Positions 46,065-55,474 of a stretch of DNA of 60,112 bases are shown here, in pieces (positions within the stretch are counted from its first letter, which is position 1; every line of letters starts with the position of its first letter). Position numbers and translations under genes: made by a program. This DNA comes from Methanobacterium sp. (GTDB lineage Archaea > Methanobacteriota > Methanobacteria > Methanobacteriales > Methanobacteriaceae): positions 1-60,112 of the forward strand of contig JACWMK010000008.1 of NCBI GenBank assembly GCA_015661405.1, read 5' to 3'. The notes under the pieces were generated by a model, which saw only the letters and a program-made list of their open reading frames with translations, had not been told where the DNA came from and ran no database searches.

Positions 46065-47549
46065 TTGAAGGAATATAAATTATTCGTGCAGAGAATAGGC
46101 ATGGTGGGAATAGCTAATATTCTCGTGGCTTTAAGCTCCCTGATTTTGCTACCCATTATGTCTAAAAGCTTTTCTATTGATAATTATGGTATTTGGGTGC
46201 AAATTAACACTTTCATAAATTTAATACCCAGCTTCGCTACATTAGGATTACCTTACACTATGGTTCGATTCTTATCCGTAGAGACAAGTAAAAATAAAAT
46301 ACGAGAAGGTTTCTATTCTATAACTCTTCTCATATTAGCTTCAACCATAATCATATCCACTGTTATGTTCCTATTCAGTAAAAACATAGCATTCTATCTC
46401 TTCAGTGGTAATATTAATATAGTTCATTTATTATCCGTAATAGTTTTCTTAGCATGCTTGAATACATTATTACTAAACTATTTTAGAACATTTCAACAAA
46501 TGAAACGTTATTCAGTATTTTTAATTATGTTAAATTACTTAGGTGTCCTAATTCCATCATACTTCGCAATAAAAGGTTACGGAATAAACATCACCGCTTT
46601 AGGATTACTAATAGCATATTTAATCGCTTTTCTAGTAATGATTACCTTCATATACTTAGATATTGGCTTTAAATTACCAGAATTCAAGAATTTACGTGAA
46701 TACTTATCATTCGGATTACCCACCATTCCCGGAAACCTATCCTCCTGGATTGTAGACTCCAGTGACCGTTTCGTAATCGGTATATACCTAGGGACAGCAT
46801 TCGTAGGATACTATTACCCAGGATACACGCTCGGTTATATTATAATTCTAATCCTAACTCCCTTCAGTATACTACTACCATCATTACTACCTAAATACTA
46901 TGAAGATAATGATATTGAAAAAGTATTATTATACTTAAAATATTCCTTGAAGTACTTCCTACTTGTAGCAATACCCACAGCATTCGCCTTAACCATACTC
47001 AGTAAACCAATCCTAATGATACTAACCACCCAGGCAATAGCATTACATGGATATTTAATTACACCATTTGTAGCGGTAAGTGGATTATTATTTGGTTTCT
47101 ACGCTATAATAAGTAATGTGATTATTTTAGAAAAGAAAACTAAGATAATGGGTTCCATTTGGATAATTGCAGCATTAATAAATTTAGGATTAAATATAAT
47201 TATAGTACCCCATTTCGGAATCCTAGGAGCAGCAGCCACCACCTTAACCGCTTACGCATTAGCATTCATACTAACCGTTAATTACTCTAGTAAAATATTC
47301 CCCATTGACTTTAACTTAATCTTCATATTTAAAAGTATAATCGCGTCAATAGTAATGTCCCTACTAATTATTTCACTCCACCCCACGGGTATCCTAAATA
47401 TTCTAGTAACTATAATACTCGCCACTATCATCTACCTCATCCTCCTATTAATCCTAGGTGGAGTAGAGAGAAGAGAATTAGTATTATTAAGGAATATATT
47501 TCTGAATAAAAAAGAAGATTCCAAGAGAGTATTAATCGTTAGAAAATAG
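46065..47549 (+). CDS. Wzx-type oligosaccharide flippase
   Basis: Polytopic membrane protein (494 aa, about 12-14 hydrophobic segments) of the polysaccharide biosynthesis/MATE-MOP flippase family, which moves lipid-linked oligosaccharides across the membrane. The N-terminus (LFVQRIGMVGIANILVALSSLILLPIMSKSF) and the mid-region SFGLPTIPGNLSSWIVDSSDRFVIG are typical. It starts at TTG 46065 with GGTG at 46053-46056. It probably exports the glycan made by the nonulosonic acid cluster that follows on the opposite strand. A fragment of a related gene lies at 44868. Confidence 0.9.
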   Translation: MKEYKLFVQRIGMVGIANILVALSSLILLPIMSKSFSIDNYGIWVQINTFINLIPSFATLGLPYTMVRFLSVETSKNKIREGFYSITLLILASTIIISTVMFLFSKNIAFYLFSGNINIVHLLSVIVFLACLNTLLLNYFRTFQQMKRYSVFLIMLNYLGVLIPSYFAIKGYGINITALGLLIAYLIAFLVMITFIYLDIGFKLPEFKNLREYLSFGLPTIPGNLSSWIVDSSDRFVIGIYLGTAFVGYYYPGYTLGYIIILILTPFSILLPSLLPKYYEDNDIEKVLLYLKYSLKYFLLVAIPTAFALTILSKPILMILTTQAIALHGYLITPFVAVSGLLFGFYAIISNVIILEKKTKIMGSIWIIAALINLGLNIIIVPHFGILGAAATTLTAYALAFILTVNYSSKIFPIDFNLIFIFKSIIASIVMSLLIISLHPTGILNILVTIILATIIYLILLLILGGVERRELVLLRNIFLNKKEDSKRVLIVRK

Positions 47550-47597
47550 AAAAATATAAGATTATATTATCATTTATTATATACTTACAGTTTTTTT

Positions 47598-48647
47598 TTA
47601 AATTAAATCCCACGATAAGGGAGTTCCCCGAGTAATAGTCTGCTTAACGGTTCTACCAAGAATACAATTAAGATATTTAGGATGCAAGCCAAAACCAGGT
47701 CTAATAGATTTAACATTATCCATGGTAAATAATTCACCCTGCTTAACATCCTCCACCACAAATAATGAACGCTTGAAATCCCTACTAATAGCTGCCTTCT
47801 CAGTTAATTCATACGTAACCTTACCCAATGCTTTCTCAACTTCACGCACCGAATCCACCATAACTTTAAATTCACCAGGTTCCATTGAAAATTCACTATC
47901 AGGCCCGCCCATACTCCTATCCAAAATAAAATGCTTCTCTATAATATTCGCACCCAATGCAATACTAGCCACCGCTACACTATTACCCAACGTGTGATCT
48001 GACAAACCCACCACCTGATTAAAAGTTTCATTTAAATGAGGAATAACTTTAAGATTAATCTCCTCAAACGGTGCAGGATACGAGGAAGTGCACTTTAAAA
48101 ATGCAATCTGATTATTACCCACCCTATTACATGTTTTAACGGCAAGCTCAATATCACAAAGTTCAGCTATACCCGTAGATATAATTACAGGTTTACCCTT
48201 ACTAGCCACGTATTCAATTAACGGTATATCAGTTATTTCAAAAGAAGCTATTTTATAGGCGGGTACATCCATACTCTCCAGGAAATCCACACTAGTTTTA
48301 TCGAAAGGTGAACTAAACATTATAAGACCCAAATCCTCTGCAATAGTTTTAAGTTTAGGTTGCCAATCCCAAGGCATAAATGCATCCTTATACAATTCAT
48401 AAAGATTAGTTCCATCCCAAATAGTACCCTGCTTAATCTGGAAATAATCATTACTACTATCAATCGTAATAGTATCCGGTGTATACGTTTGAAACTTCAC
48501 AGCATCCGCGCCACATTCCTTCATAGCATGTATAGTATCAACTGCAATATCAAAACTATTCAAATGATTAGCTGAAAGCTCCGCTATAATAAAAGTTGGA
48601 TAACCATCCCCAATTCTCCGATCCCCTATCTCAATAAACGAATTCAT
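47598..48647 (-). CDS. pseI: Pseudaminic acid synthase (PseI)
   Basis: NeuB-family enzyme that condenses PEP with 2,4-diacetamido-trideoxy-L-altrose to give pseudaminic acid. The TIM-barrel part has the PseI-like FIIAELSANHLNSFD and GADAVKFQTYTPDTITID, then PAYKIASFEITD, PVIISTGIA and GLSDHTLG. The C-terminal SAF (antifreeze-like) domain starts at about 285 (KRSLFVVEDVKQGELFTMDNVKSIRPG). It has 349 residues. It is the last gene of the eight-gene pse operon. The PseI assignment over NeuB/LegI follows from the motifs and from pseB, C, F and G upstream. Confidence 0.9.
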   Translation of the reverse strand: MNSFIEIGDRRIGDGYPTFIIAELSANHLNSFDIAVDTIHAMKECGADAVKFQTYTPDTITIDSSNDYFQIKQGTIWDGTNLYELYKDAFMPWDWQPKLKTIAEDLGLIMFSSPFDKTSVDFLESMDVPAYKIASFEITDIPLIEYVASKGKPVIISTGIAELCDIELAVKTCNRVGNNQIAFLKCTSSYPAPFEEINLKVIPHLNETFNQVVGLSDHTLGNSVAVASIALGANIIEKHFILDRSMGGPDSEFSMEPGEFKVMVDSVREVEKALGKVTYELTEKAAISRDFKRSLFVVEDVKQGELFTMDNVKSIRPGFGLHPKYLNCILGRTVKQTITRGTPLSWDLI

Positions 48648-48653
48648 AACTAA

Positions 48654-49334
48654 TTAACGCTCCTCAATAATACCAATTATACTCATCAAATCATCAACAA
48701 TAAAATCTGCATCTGTACTCTTAAAACCTTTATCCGCCCAGTAACTCTCCAATACACCACATTTATATTGTATAGTCATCATACCCAATGCTTTAGGTGC
48801 ACTAAAATCTTTATAAGGATCATCTCCAATATAAACAGCTTCCCCAGGTTTAGTGTTTAATAATTCTAAAGCTACTTGATACGGGATAAGGGATGGTTTC
48901 CAATTCTCTTCACCCAACTTATCCGTGTAAATAATAATATCAAAATAATCCTCTAACTTTAATGCAGTTACTTTATTCTTCTGAACCGAAGCCCGACCAT
49001 CCGTAATAATACCTAATTGAAGATTCAACTCTCTTAAACAATGAAGAACATGTAATACACTATTATAAATCTTTATATCCGGTTTATGACTTCGGTAAAG
49101 ATAAACACATAAATGTAAATTTACTGGTGAATATAAATCAAATTCCTTAAGTAACAAGTCGAAAACACTACCCCGACCATGCTCCTCTAAAATAGTATTC
49201 ATCCGATTAAAAATTAATGTTTCATCTAGATTATATTTAGTGCTTAAATATGAAGCAACATATTTAAAACCACTCATCACGTAATCCCGTTCACAGTATA
49301 GGGTATTATCTAAATCAAATATAACACTCTTCAT
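48654..49334 (-). CDS. HAD-superfamily hydrolase
   Basis: A 226-residue HAD phosphatase with motif I DLDNTLY (nucleophile Asp8), motif II in GIITDGRA, motif III Lys region (NKVTALKLEDYFD), and motif IV GDDPYKDF. A helical cap is inserted after motif I. Within the pse operon it could dephosphorylate a sugar phosphate such as a 9-phosphate nonulosonate, or an intermediate made by the ATP-grasp enzyme next door. The standard pseudaminic acid route needs no phosphatase, so this points to a pathway variation. Confidence 0.85.
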   Translation of the reverse strand: MKSVIFDLDNTLYCERDYVMSGFKYVASYLSTKYNLDETLIFNRMNTILEEHGRGSVFDLLLKEFDLYSPVNLHLCVYLYRSHKPDIKIYNSVLHVLHCLRELNLQLGIITDGRASVQKNKVTALKLEDYFDIIIYTDKLGEENWKPSLIPYQVALELLNTKPGEAVYIGDDPYKDFSAPKALGMMTIQYKCGVLESYWADKGFKSTDADFIVDDLMSIIGIIEER

Positions 49335-49358
49335 AATAATAACCTTAAATCCTAATTT

Positions 49359-50321
49359 TTATTTTTTAATACTATCCTCACTGATAAACAAGTCTTCCAC
49401 ATATCTAAGTGCAATAAAACCATCCTTAAAATCACCTAACTGTGGAGTTAAAATTTCACCCTTAACAATTTTAATTAAATTAATTGGTGAAGATGCACCC
49501 GCTGCAAAACTTAAACTAGCAGCACCACCAAAACGAGGATTAACCTCAATAAACTTAACAATACCCTCATCTAAGAAGCATTGAATAGTATTATGACCAA
49601 CTAAATTCAACTTCTCCGCTAACCTAACCGCTTCCCTAATAATCACAGGATTATTAAATGTTTTAGTAGTAAAAGATTCACCACCCCACACGCTAATCCG
49701 TTCACGAGGCACCGCGGTTATAACTTTACCATTAAAATCAGCGAATAGATCAACCGTATACTCCGGAGCATCAATAAACTCCTGAATAATCGGCTCAACC
49801 ACAAAATGGTTAATCAACTTAAATTCATTCAAATTATTAACTTTAAACGTTCCCATACCACCCTTACCATGTTTAGGTTTAACAAACAAAGGAAAATCCT
49901 TCTCCTCCAAATCATCCAAATTATGATAAGTACAAGGTATCCTGAAATTATTACTCTGGCAAAATTCGGTGAATAACTCTTTATCCTGACAAATCCGTAT
50001 CGCATCAGGATCTGAAACCATCACTACAATACCATTATCCGTAAATTTTTCTTTATGAACTGCAAATAAAATCAATTCCTCATCCCGAGTAGGAATTAAA
50101 AGTTTAACCTGTAAACGCTTACAAGTATCCAGTAAAGAATCTATAAACACTGGATTATCACTACGAGGAACAATAATGTAATCATCCGCTACATAAAAAG
50201 CTGGTGAAAGCGGATTAACATCCGCCGCCATCACACTACCCCCATCATGGAGTTTTAACGCTTTTTGAAAAGCCTTAATTAAACCTACTTTACGAGAAGC
50301 ACTAGTAACTAATATATTCAT
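49359..50321 (-). CDS. ATP-grasp ligase in the pse operon
   Basis: ATP-grasp superfamily protein (about 320 aa) of the CarB/PylC-like type. The N-terminal preATP-grasp domain begins MNILVTSASRKVGLIKAF, and the ATP-binding region shows FPLFVKPKHGKGGMGTFKV (Lys and Gly-rich loop). VEPIIQEFIDAPEYTVDLF and FIEVNPRFGGAASLSFAAG carry the Mg-binding Glu/Asn. I chose ATG 50321, since TTG 50330 is only 2 nt from the GAGGAA ribosome binding site. Such enzymes ligate a carboxylate to an amine or thiol. It could acylate the amino sugar, a job usually done by the acetyltransferase PseH, which is missing here. Confidence 0.82.
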   Translation of the reverse strand: MNILVTSASRKVGLIKAFQKALKLHDGGSVMAADVNPLSPAFYVADDYIIVPRSDNPVFIDSLLDTCKRLQVKLLIPTRDEELILFAVHKEKFTDNGIVVMVSDPDAIRICQDKELFTEFCQSNNFRIPCTYHNLDDLEEKDFPLFVKPKHGKGGMGTFKVNNLNEFKLINHFVVEPIIQEFIDAPEYTVDLFADFNGKVITAVPRERISVWGGESFTTKTFNNPVIIREAVRLAEKLNLVGHNTIQCFLDEGIVKFIEVNPRFGGAASLSFAAGASSPINLIKIVKGEILTPQLGDFKDGFIALRYVEDLFISEDSIKK

Positions 50322-50326
50322 AAATA

Positions 50327-51283
50327 TCAAATTCCTCGTTCATAATCTATAATCTTTTTAATACCAGTTTTAAGATCCGTAGGTGGAACCCAACCTGTTA
50401 AACTCTTCAAACGTGTTAAATCCGCGCAACTAGCTTCAAAATCTTCAGTAACACCTTTATCAATAATCAATGATTCATCTAAAATATTCAGATCCAATAA
50501 AATATTAAGGACATCATTCACACTCCTCGCCACGCCCGAACCTAAATTAACATTACCCATCGCATTACCATTTTCAGCTAGTACTAGTAAACCTTCCGCC
50601 ACATCCCCTGCAAATATATAATCAAACTGATTATCCTTATTATACGTTTCAATATTTTCATTAGCTAATCCATTACGAATCCACCGGGAAATAACATCCT
50701 TGGAGCCGCGACCATAAACCCGGTAAATTCTCGCATTAACCTGTCTTAACTCTGGTTTAACTACCTTCCGTACAAATTCAATTTCCCGTTCCGTGTAAAA
50801 CTTACTAGCACCACATAAATTACGGGGAATAATCACATCATCCTCCCGGAGATAAGTGACACCATCCCGTTGAGTATTCGATAAATAAAGTGATGGATTA
50901 TAAAGTAAATAACTAGATGCAAAAACAAATACCTCTAAACTGGGTAACTGCTTAATAAAATCCACTAATCTATGACTAACCAGGTTATTATCATGCCAAT
51001 TCGTACCCCAAAAATCTGGTGACTCACCCGATCTTTCAAAAGCCGCAGCTAAATGAATAATAACCTCCGGTTTAAATTCAATTAACTCATCATAACTATC
51101 AACCGCTAAATCCATCATAATATGCTTAACCTTACCATAATCCCCCTCTGGTAAAGGTAATCTATCCACGGATAACACATTCGCATCCTTACTAATTAAA
51201 ATATTTAATAATTCCTTTCCAATAACACCAGCGGCACCAGTTACCATCACATTCTTACCCTTCACACTCTCATAATTCATCAT
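50327..51283 (-). CDS. NAD-dependent sugar epimerase/dehydratase
   Basis: Extended short-chain dehydrogenase (318 aa). The Rossmann motif is VTGAAGVIGKELL, and ASS with YxxxK-like GASKFYTEREIEF (Lys present; the Tyr position is altered) is in the expected place, followed by RIYRVYGRGSKDVISRW. It acts on a nucleotide-activated sugar. The catalytic Tyr of the YxxxK motif is not obvious, since the sequence reads CGASKFY; this should be checked. It overlaps the ATP-grasp gene. It is not part of the standard pseudaminic acid route, so it may act on another sugar or on a modified intermediate. Confidence 0.83.
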   Translation of the reverse strand: MMNYESVKGKNVMVTGAAGVIGKELLNILISKDANVLSVDRLPLPEGDYGKVKHIMMDLAVDSYDELIEFKPEVIIHLAAAFERSGESPDFWGTNWHDNNLVSHRLVDFIKQLPSLEVFVFASSYLLYNPSLYLSNTQRDGVTYLREDDVIIPRNLCGASKFYTEREIEFVRKVVKPELRQVNARIYRVYGRGSKDVISRWIRNGLANENIETYNKDNQFDYIFAGDVAEGLLVLAENGNAMGNVNLGSGVARSVNDVLNILLDLNILDESLIIDKGVTEDFEASCADLTRLKSLTGWVPPTDLKTGIKKIIDYERGI

Positions 51284-51328
51284 AAAAAAATTTCTCCCTT
51301 ATAATTTTATTAATCTAAAAAAATTTAA

Positions 51329-52363
51329 TTATTTTTTTTTCATACAATTAATTACTCGATCAACACCGTAACCATCAACCAAATTTTTACCCTGATTACT
51401 CATAAAACAGCGTAATTCCCGGTTACCCATAACATCACTTAAAACCAGTGTTAATTCACTTACAGTAACCTCACTAATTCTACCTACATTCAAGAATAAA
51501 TTACATTTATTTAAACCTTTAATTAATAATTCTTCCACGGGTGAAGTTGCACCTACAATAGTGGGAAGACCCATAAAAGCCATCTCCCAAACCGTAGTGC
51601 CTCCACCTGTAAATGCTAAATCAGCCCAAGCCATAATACCCGGCATATCACGTACATTCTCTAATATAGTTATATCCAAATCACTACCCATTATAAATTC
51701 CTTTAAAACATTAATATGCGGATTACTAACACCAACTAAAACATTAATCTCTAATTCCAATGAAGATAATCTCTCCAATGCTCGGATAATCTTTAATGAG
51801 TAATTATTTTTATCACTACCACCCAATGTAACAAGTAAATGATTAATAACCGGTTTAACCTCTCGATTCCAATCCCTCCACTCCAAGAACTCCTCTCTAA
51901 GTAAAACATATTTATTACCCAATAATAATTCTGTGTAATCCATTCTATTACTATAAAGATTAGGTGAAGCGTGAAGATTCTGATTTAAAATAATATCAGC
52001 ACAGTAAAAATCTAATTTACCATCATCATCAATAACTAATAAATTAAAATCATAATCCTTAATAAATATTTGATAATCAGTTTTAAAATGATAACCATCC
52101 AATATAATCCATGATGCATTAAATTTTTTACTATAATTAATTAATTCACCTGCATCATCCAAACAGCCCGGTGCAGAGGAGATGTCTAAATAACCTATAT
52201 CCAACTCTTCCAGGCGTTGCCTTAAATGATCAGCATCACTCATAGCATAAATAACTTTACCACCATCCCTTAGCCAAGCCTGCGCTAAAGCTAGACAACG
52301 CATAAAATGACCCATACCAATATCAAAACACGCATCCACCCTTATAATTAAAGTCTCCACCAT
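51329..52363 (-). CDS. pseG: UDP-sugar hydrolase PseG
   Basis: GT-B-fold hydrolase that removes UDP from UDP-2,4-diacetamido-2,4,6-trideoxy-beta-L-altrose. The PseG signature IRVDACFDIGMGHFMRCLALA, with the catalytic His in GMGHFMR (about residue 18), opens the protein. DGYHFKTDY, LLVTLGGSDKNNYSLKII and FTGGGTTVWEMAFMGLPTIV follow. It has 344 residues. No C-terminal GNAT (PseH) domain is fused, as is sometimes the case in bacteria. Confidence 0.92.
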   Translation of the reverse strand: MVETLIIRVDACFDIGMGHFMRCLALAQAWLRDGGKVIYAMSDADHLRQRLEELDIGYLDISSAPGCLDDAGELINYSKKFNASWIILDGYHFKTDYQIFIKDYDFNLLVIDDDGKLDFYCADIILNQNLHASPNLYSNRMDYTELLLGNKYVLLREEFLEWRDWNREVKPVINHLLVTLGGSDKNNYSLKIIRALERLSSLELEINVLVGVSNPHINVLKEFIMGSDLDITILENVRDMPGIMAWADLAFTGGGTTVWEMAFMGLPTIVGATSPVEELLIKGLNKCNLFLNVGRISEVTVSELTLVLSDVMGNRELRCFMSNQGKNLVDGYGVDRVINCMKKK

Positions 52364-52382
52364 AATATAACCAATAATCCCT

Positions 52383-53225
52383 TTATTTTAATAATGAATC
52401 TAAATATTTACTAACCAGATTTAACTCCTGTAACTCACAAAATTCCATCGCCAACTGTATCTCCTCTTCAACAGTCATGTCAAACCTTTTCTGCATTATA
52501 TTCCCATTAATCAATTTTAACCATGGTTTCTGTTTAAAAAGAGTTATAATATCCAATACATTAAAAAAATTATTTACTGGATACAAGTAATCAAAAACCG
52601 TACACAATAACGCGTAATCCTCCACTGTATCTAAAGTAATTCGTATATCCGGTGCCTTAAACTCCTCAATCGCTTGAAATATATTTAATTTAAAATATTC
52701 TGGTTTACTCTTATATATAAATGGTGTAACATGCTCCTTTTCAAAATCAAGTGACGCATTATGATGAGTTTTTTCTAAACTATTAAAATTAAATACTTCC
52801 ACATCCAATCCATGTGGGAAACTTCGAATCAAACTATTACTAGTGTAATCAGCCTCAACCATTAAATGATTACTAATAACCTCATCTAGGATACCCGGGT
52901 CAATACAAGGACAATCACTAGTAACCCGTACAATCACATCTAAATCATACTCTTCAGCCGCCTGATAATAACGCTCTAAAACATTATCCCTACTACCCCT
53001 AAACCAATTAACATTCTCCCCCACTGCAATATCAACTATACTATCATCAACACTATCCACCGTAGTAGCTACAATAACCGTGTTAAGTAATTCAGATTGC
53101 TTACATCTACGAATAACCTGCCCTAAAACAGTAACCCCACCATCAAAGGGTAAATATTTTAAAACCTTACCCGGCAATCGGGTTGAAGTTGATCTAGCTT
53201 GAATAATCGCCCCAATCTTCATCAT
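52383..53225 (-). CDS. pseF: PseF/SpsF-type cytidylyltransferase
   Basis: Nucleotidyltransferase (280 aa) that probably activates pseudaminic acid as CMP-Pse. It starts IGAIIQARSTSTRLPGKVL, the SpsF/PseF form of the nucleotide-binding loop, and continues with VTVLGQVIRRC, FRGSRDNVLERYYQAA, and RVTSDCPCIDP, whose Asp residues bind the metal. The preceding gene in the operon is pseC and the following one pseG. Confidence 0.88.
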   Translation of the reverse strand: MMKIGAIIQARSTSTRLPGKVLKYLPFDGGVTVLGQVIRRCKQSELLNTVIVATTVDSVDDSIVDIAVGENVNWFRGSRDNVLERYYQAAEEYDLDVIVRVTSDCPCIDPGILDEVISNHLMVEADYTSNSLIRSFPHGLDVEVFNFNSLEKTHHNASLDFEKEHVTPFIYKSKPEYFKLNIFQAIEEFKAPDIRITLDTVEDYALLCTVFDYLYPVNNFFNVLDIITLFKQKPWLKLINGNIMQKRFDMTVEEEIQLAMEFCELQELNLVSKYLDSLLK

Positions 53226-53243
53226 AATAAATTCACTTTTTTT

Positions 53244-54389
53244 TTATAAATTATGGAATACCTTAAACACTTTACTAATCACATAATCCACATCACTATC
53301 ACTCAAAGCCGGGTACATGGGAATACTAATCTCACATTGATAAAAATCCTCAGCTACCGGACAAGAACCCCGCCGGTAACCTAAATTTTGATAATAAGGC
53401 TGCAAATACACTGGAATATAATGAACCTGCACACCCAACCCTTCCAAACGTAACTTACTGAAAATCTCCCGTTTCCTATCCCGATACTCACTATTAATTA
53501 AAATAGGATACAAATGATAAGATGATAATCCATAACTACTCCGAGGTATGGTTTTAAAGAATTCATTACCCTTAAAAGCAGTATCATACCTTTCCGCAAT
53601 ACTACGTCTGCGCTCCACAAAACTGGGAAGCTTCAATAATTGACTTAACCCTAAAGCCGCTTGAATATCAGTAATCCGGTAATTAAAACCCAATAATTGC
53701 ATTTCATAATACCAATCACCATCCGGTTCACCCTGTAAATTATCTTTAGTCACACCATGCGACCGGAACATAACTAATTTATCATAATAATCCTTATTAT
53801 CCGTTAAAACCATTCCACCCTCACCCGTAGTAATATGCTTCACTGGATGAAAACTGAATATACTCATCTCACTATAACCAGAATTACCAATAAATTTACC
53901 ATCATAACTTGCACCTAATGCATGCGCTGCATCCTCAACCATACATAAATTATGATCCACTGCAATCTCTGATAAATTTTTAAGATCCACGGGATTACCA
54001 CTATAATGCACGGGAACAATCAGTTTAGTTTTACTTGTTATCTTCTCTTCCACTAAAGATACATCCATATTACCCGTACTTTTCTCCACATCCGTGAAAA
54101 CCGGATGTGCATCTAAATATAACGCAGCATTACTTGTCGCTACAAAAGTAATAGGAGAAGTAATTACCTCATCACCCCCTCTAATACCCAGTGCATAATA
54201 AGAGGCGTGCAATGCTGAAGTACCTGAATTAAAACAAACAGCATACTTACTATCACAATACTCTGCTAAACTCTCCTCAAACTCACTTATCCGAGGTCCC
54301 TGTGTAATATAATCTGATTTTAAAACATTAACTACACTATTAATGTCCATTTCATCAATAAACTGCCGACCATAAGGTAAAAACTTAAT
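53244..54389 (-). CDS. pseC: PseC aminotransferase, probable ATT start
   Basis: DegT/DnrJ/EryC1-family PLP aminotransferase making UDP-4-amino-4,6-dideoxy-N-acetyl-beta-L-altrosamine. The PLP Lys is in FHPVKHITTGEGG, with VEDAAHALGA (Asp) and FRSHG typical of PseC. The first ATG in frame is at 54350, but the 13 codons before it encode K-F-L-P-Y-G-R-Q-F-I-D-E, which matches the conserved PseC N-terminus (PYGRQ-x-IDE-x-DI). The frame is closed by TAA at 54105+302 (54407-54405), with no ATG/GTG/TTG between. GGAGG at 54400-54404 is 10 nt before ATT 54387-54389. I therefore take ATT as the start. The gene follows pseB with only a few bases between. Confidence 0.9.
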   Translation of the reverse strand: MKFLPYGRQFIDEMDINSVVNVLKSDYITQGPRISEFEESLAEYCDSKYAVCFNSGTSALHASYYALGIRGGDEVITSPITFVATSNAALYLDAHPVFTDVEKSTGNMDVSLVEEKITSKTKLIVPVHYSGNPVDLKNLSEIAVDHNLCMVEDAAHALGASYDGKFIGNSGYSEMSIFSFHPVKHITTGEGGMVLTDNKDYYDKLVMFRSHGVTKDNLQGEPDGDWYYEMQLLGFNYRITDIQAALGLSQLLKLPSFVERRRSIAERYDTAFKGNEFFKTIPRSSYGLSSYHLYPILINSEYRDRKREIFSKLRLEGLGVQVHYIPVYLQPYYQNLGYRRGSCPVAEDFYQCEISIPMYPALSDSDVDYVISKVFKVFHNL

Positions 54390-54404
54390 AAATAAAAATC
54401 CTCC
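54387..54404 (-). promoter_or_regulatory. Shine-Dalgarno site pointing to an ATT start of pseC
   Basis: On the minus strand GGAGG (54404-54400) lies right behind the pseB stop codon and 10 nt before an in-frame ATT. Conserved PseC residues are encoded between this ATT and the first in-frame ATG, so translation must begin upstream of that ATG. No other plausible start codon is available. Confidence 0.65.
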
Positions 54405-55400
54405 TTAATAGACGATATCAATCTCATCAAGTAAATTTTTAAGATCCTCTTGTGAAAGCCATTCATTATTTGTATCACTTGAATAACGGAATCTATCCTC
54501 AACATTACATCCACCCGGTTTATTATCAATTTTAGTCCACCAATCCAAATCCGGGTAAATAATGTAATGATCATCATACTCCACTGTAGTTCGTGAATCC
54601 TCCTCGGTAATCATCACTTCATGAAGCTTCTCCCCTGGTCTAATGCCAATATTATCAAAATTACAATCAGATTTCAAAGCCTTAGCTAAATCCGTAATCT
54701 TAAAACTAGGACACTTCTTAACATATAACTCTCCACCTTTAGCCTCATCTATCGCTTTAAGAACCAAGTCAACTGCATCATCAAGTGTAATCCAAAAACG
54801 AGTCATTCTACAATCAGTAATGGGAACATTAACTTCTCCATCCTTAATTAATGATTTAAAAAACGGTATAATCGATCCACGACTACCCGCTACATTACCA
54901 TAACGAACCACACTAAACAATGTATCCTTATCACCCACATACGCGTTACCCGCGACAAATAATTTATCACTAACCAGTTTCGTCGCTCCATAAAGATTAA
55001 CTGGATTAACCGCCTTATCAGTACTAAGTGCGATAATCTTCTCCACACCTTTATCAATCGCGGCGTTAATAATATTCTCAGCACCATTAATATTAGTTTT
55101 AACCGCTTCAATAGGATTATACTCCGCCGCGGGAACCTGTTTAATCGCAGCTGCGTGAATTACAATATCCACACCATCAAAAGCCCGGTATAATCTACCC
55201 TCATCACGTACATCACCTAGGAAAAAACGGAGTTTCTTACTATAATCTTTAAACTTCTGCTGCATAACATACTGCTTATACTCATCCCGACTGTAAATGA
55301 TTATCTTCTTAGGATTAAATTCATTTAAAACTCTTCTAGTAAATTTATTACCAAAAGAACCAGTTCCACCCGTAATTAAAATAGTTTTATCAGTTAACAT
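54405..55400 (-). CDS. pseB: UDP-N-acetylglucosamine 4,6-dehydratase (inverting), PseB
   Basis: First enzyme of the pseudaminic acid route: dehydrates and inverts C5 of UDP-GlcNAc to give the 4-keto-L-arabino sugar. Seen are the NADP-binding GGTGSFGNKF (about residues 11-20), FLGDVRDEGRL, HAAAIKQVPAAEYNPIEAVKTNI, LSTDKAVNPVNLYGATKLVSD (with the YxxxK motif) and RYGNVAGSRGS. It has 331 residues. It is first in the operon, with GTGAGGAT before the ATG and a TATA-like element at about 55427-55440. Confidence 0.95.
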   Translation of the reverse strand: MLTDKTILITGGTGSFGNKFTRRVLNEFNPKKIIIYSRDEYKQYVMQQKFKDYSKKLRFFLGDVRDEGRLYRAFDGVDIVIHAAAIKQVPAAEYNPIEAVKTNINGAENIINAAIDKGVEKIIALSTDKAVNPVNLYGATKLVSDKLFVAGNAYVGDKDTLFSVVRYGNVAGSRGSIIPFFKSLIKDGEVNVPITDCRMTRFWITLDDAVDLVLKAIDEAKGGELYVKKCPSFKITDLAKALKSDCNFDNIGIRPGEKLHEVMITEEDSRTTVEYDDHYIIYPDLDWWTKIDNKPGGCNVEDRFRYSSDTNNEWLSQEDLKNLLDEIDIVY

Positions 55401-55474
55401 TATATCTAAATCCTCACTTGAATTATTTATATTATATGTACTCAGTGAAAAATGAAATTATCTATATAATAAAT

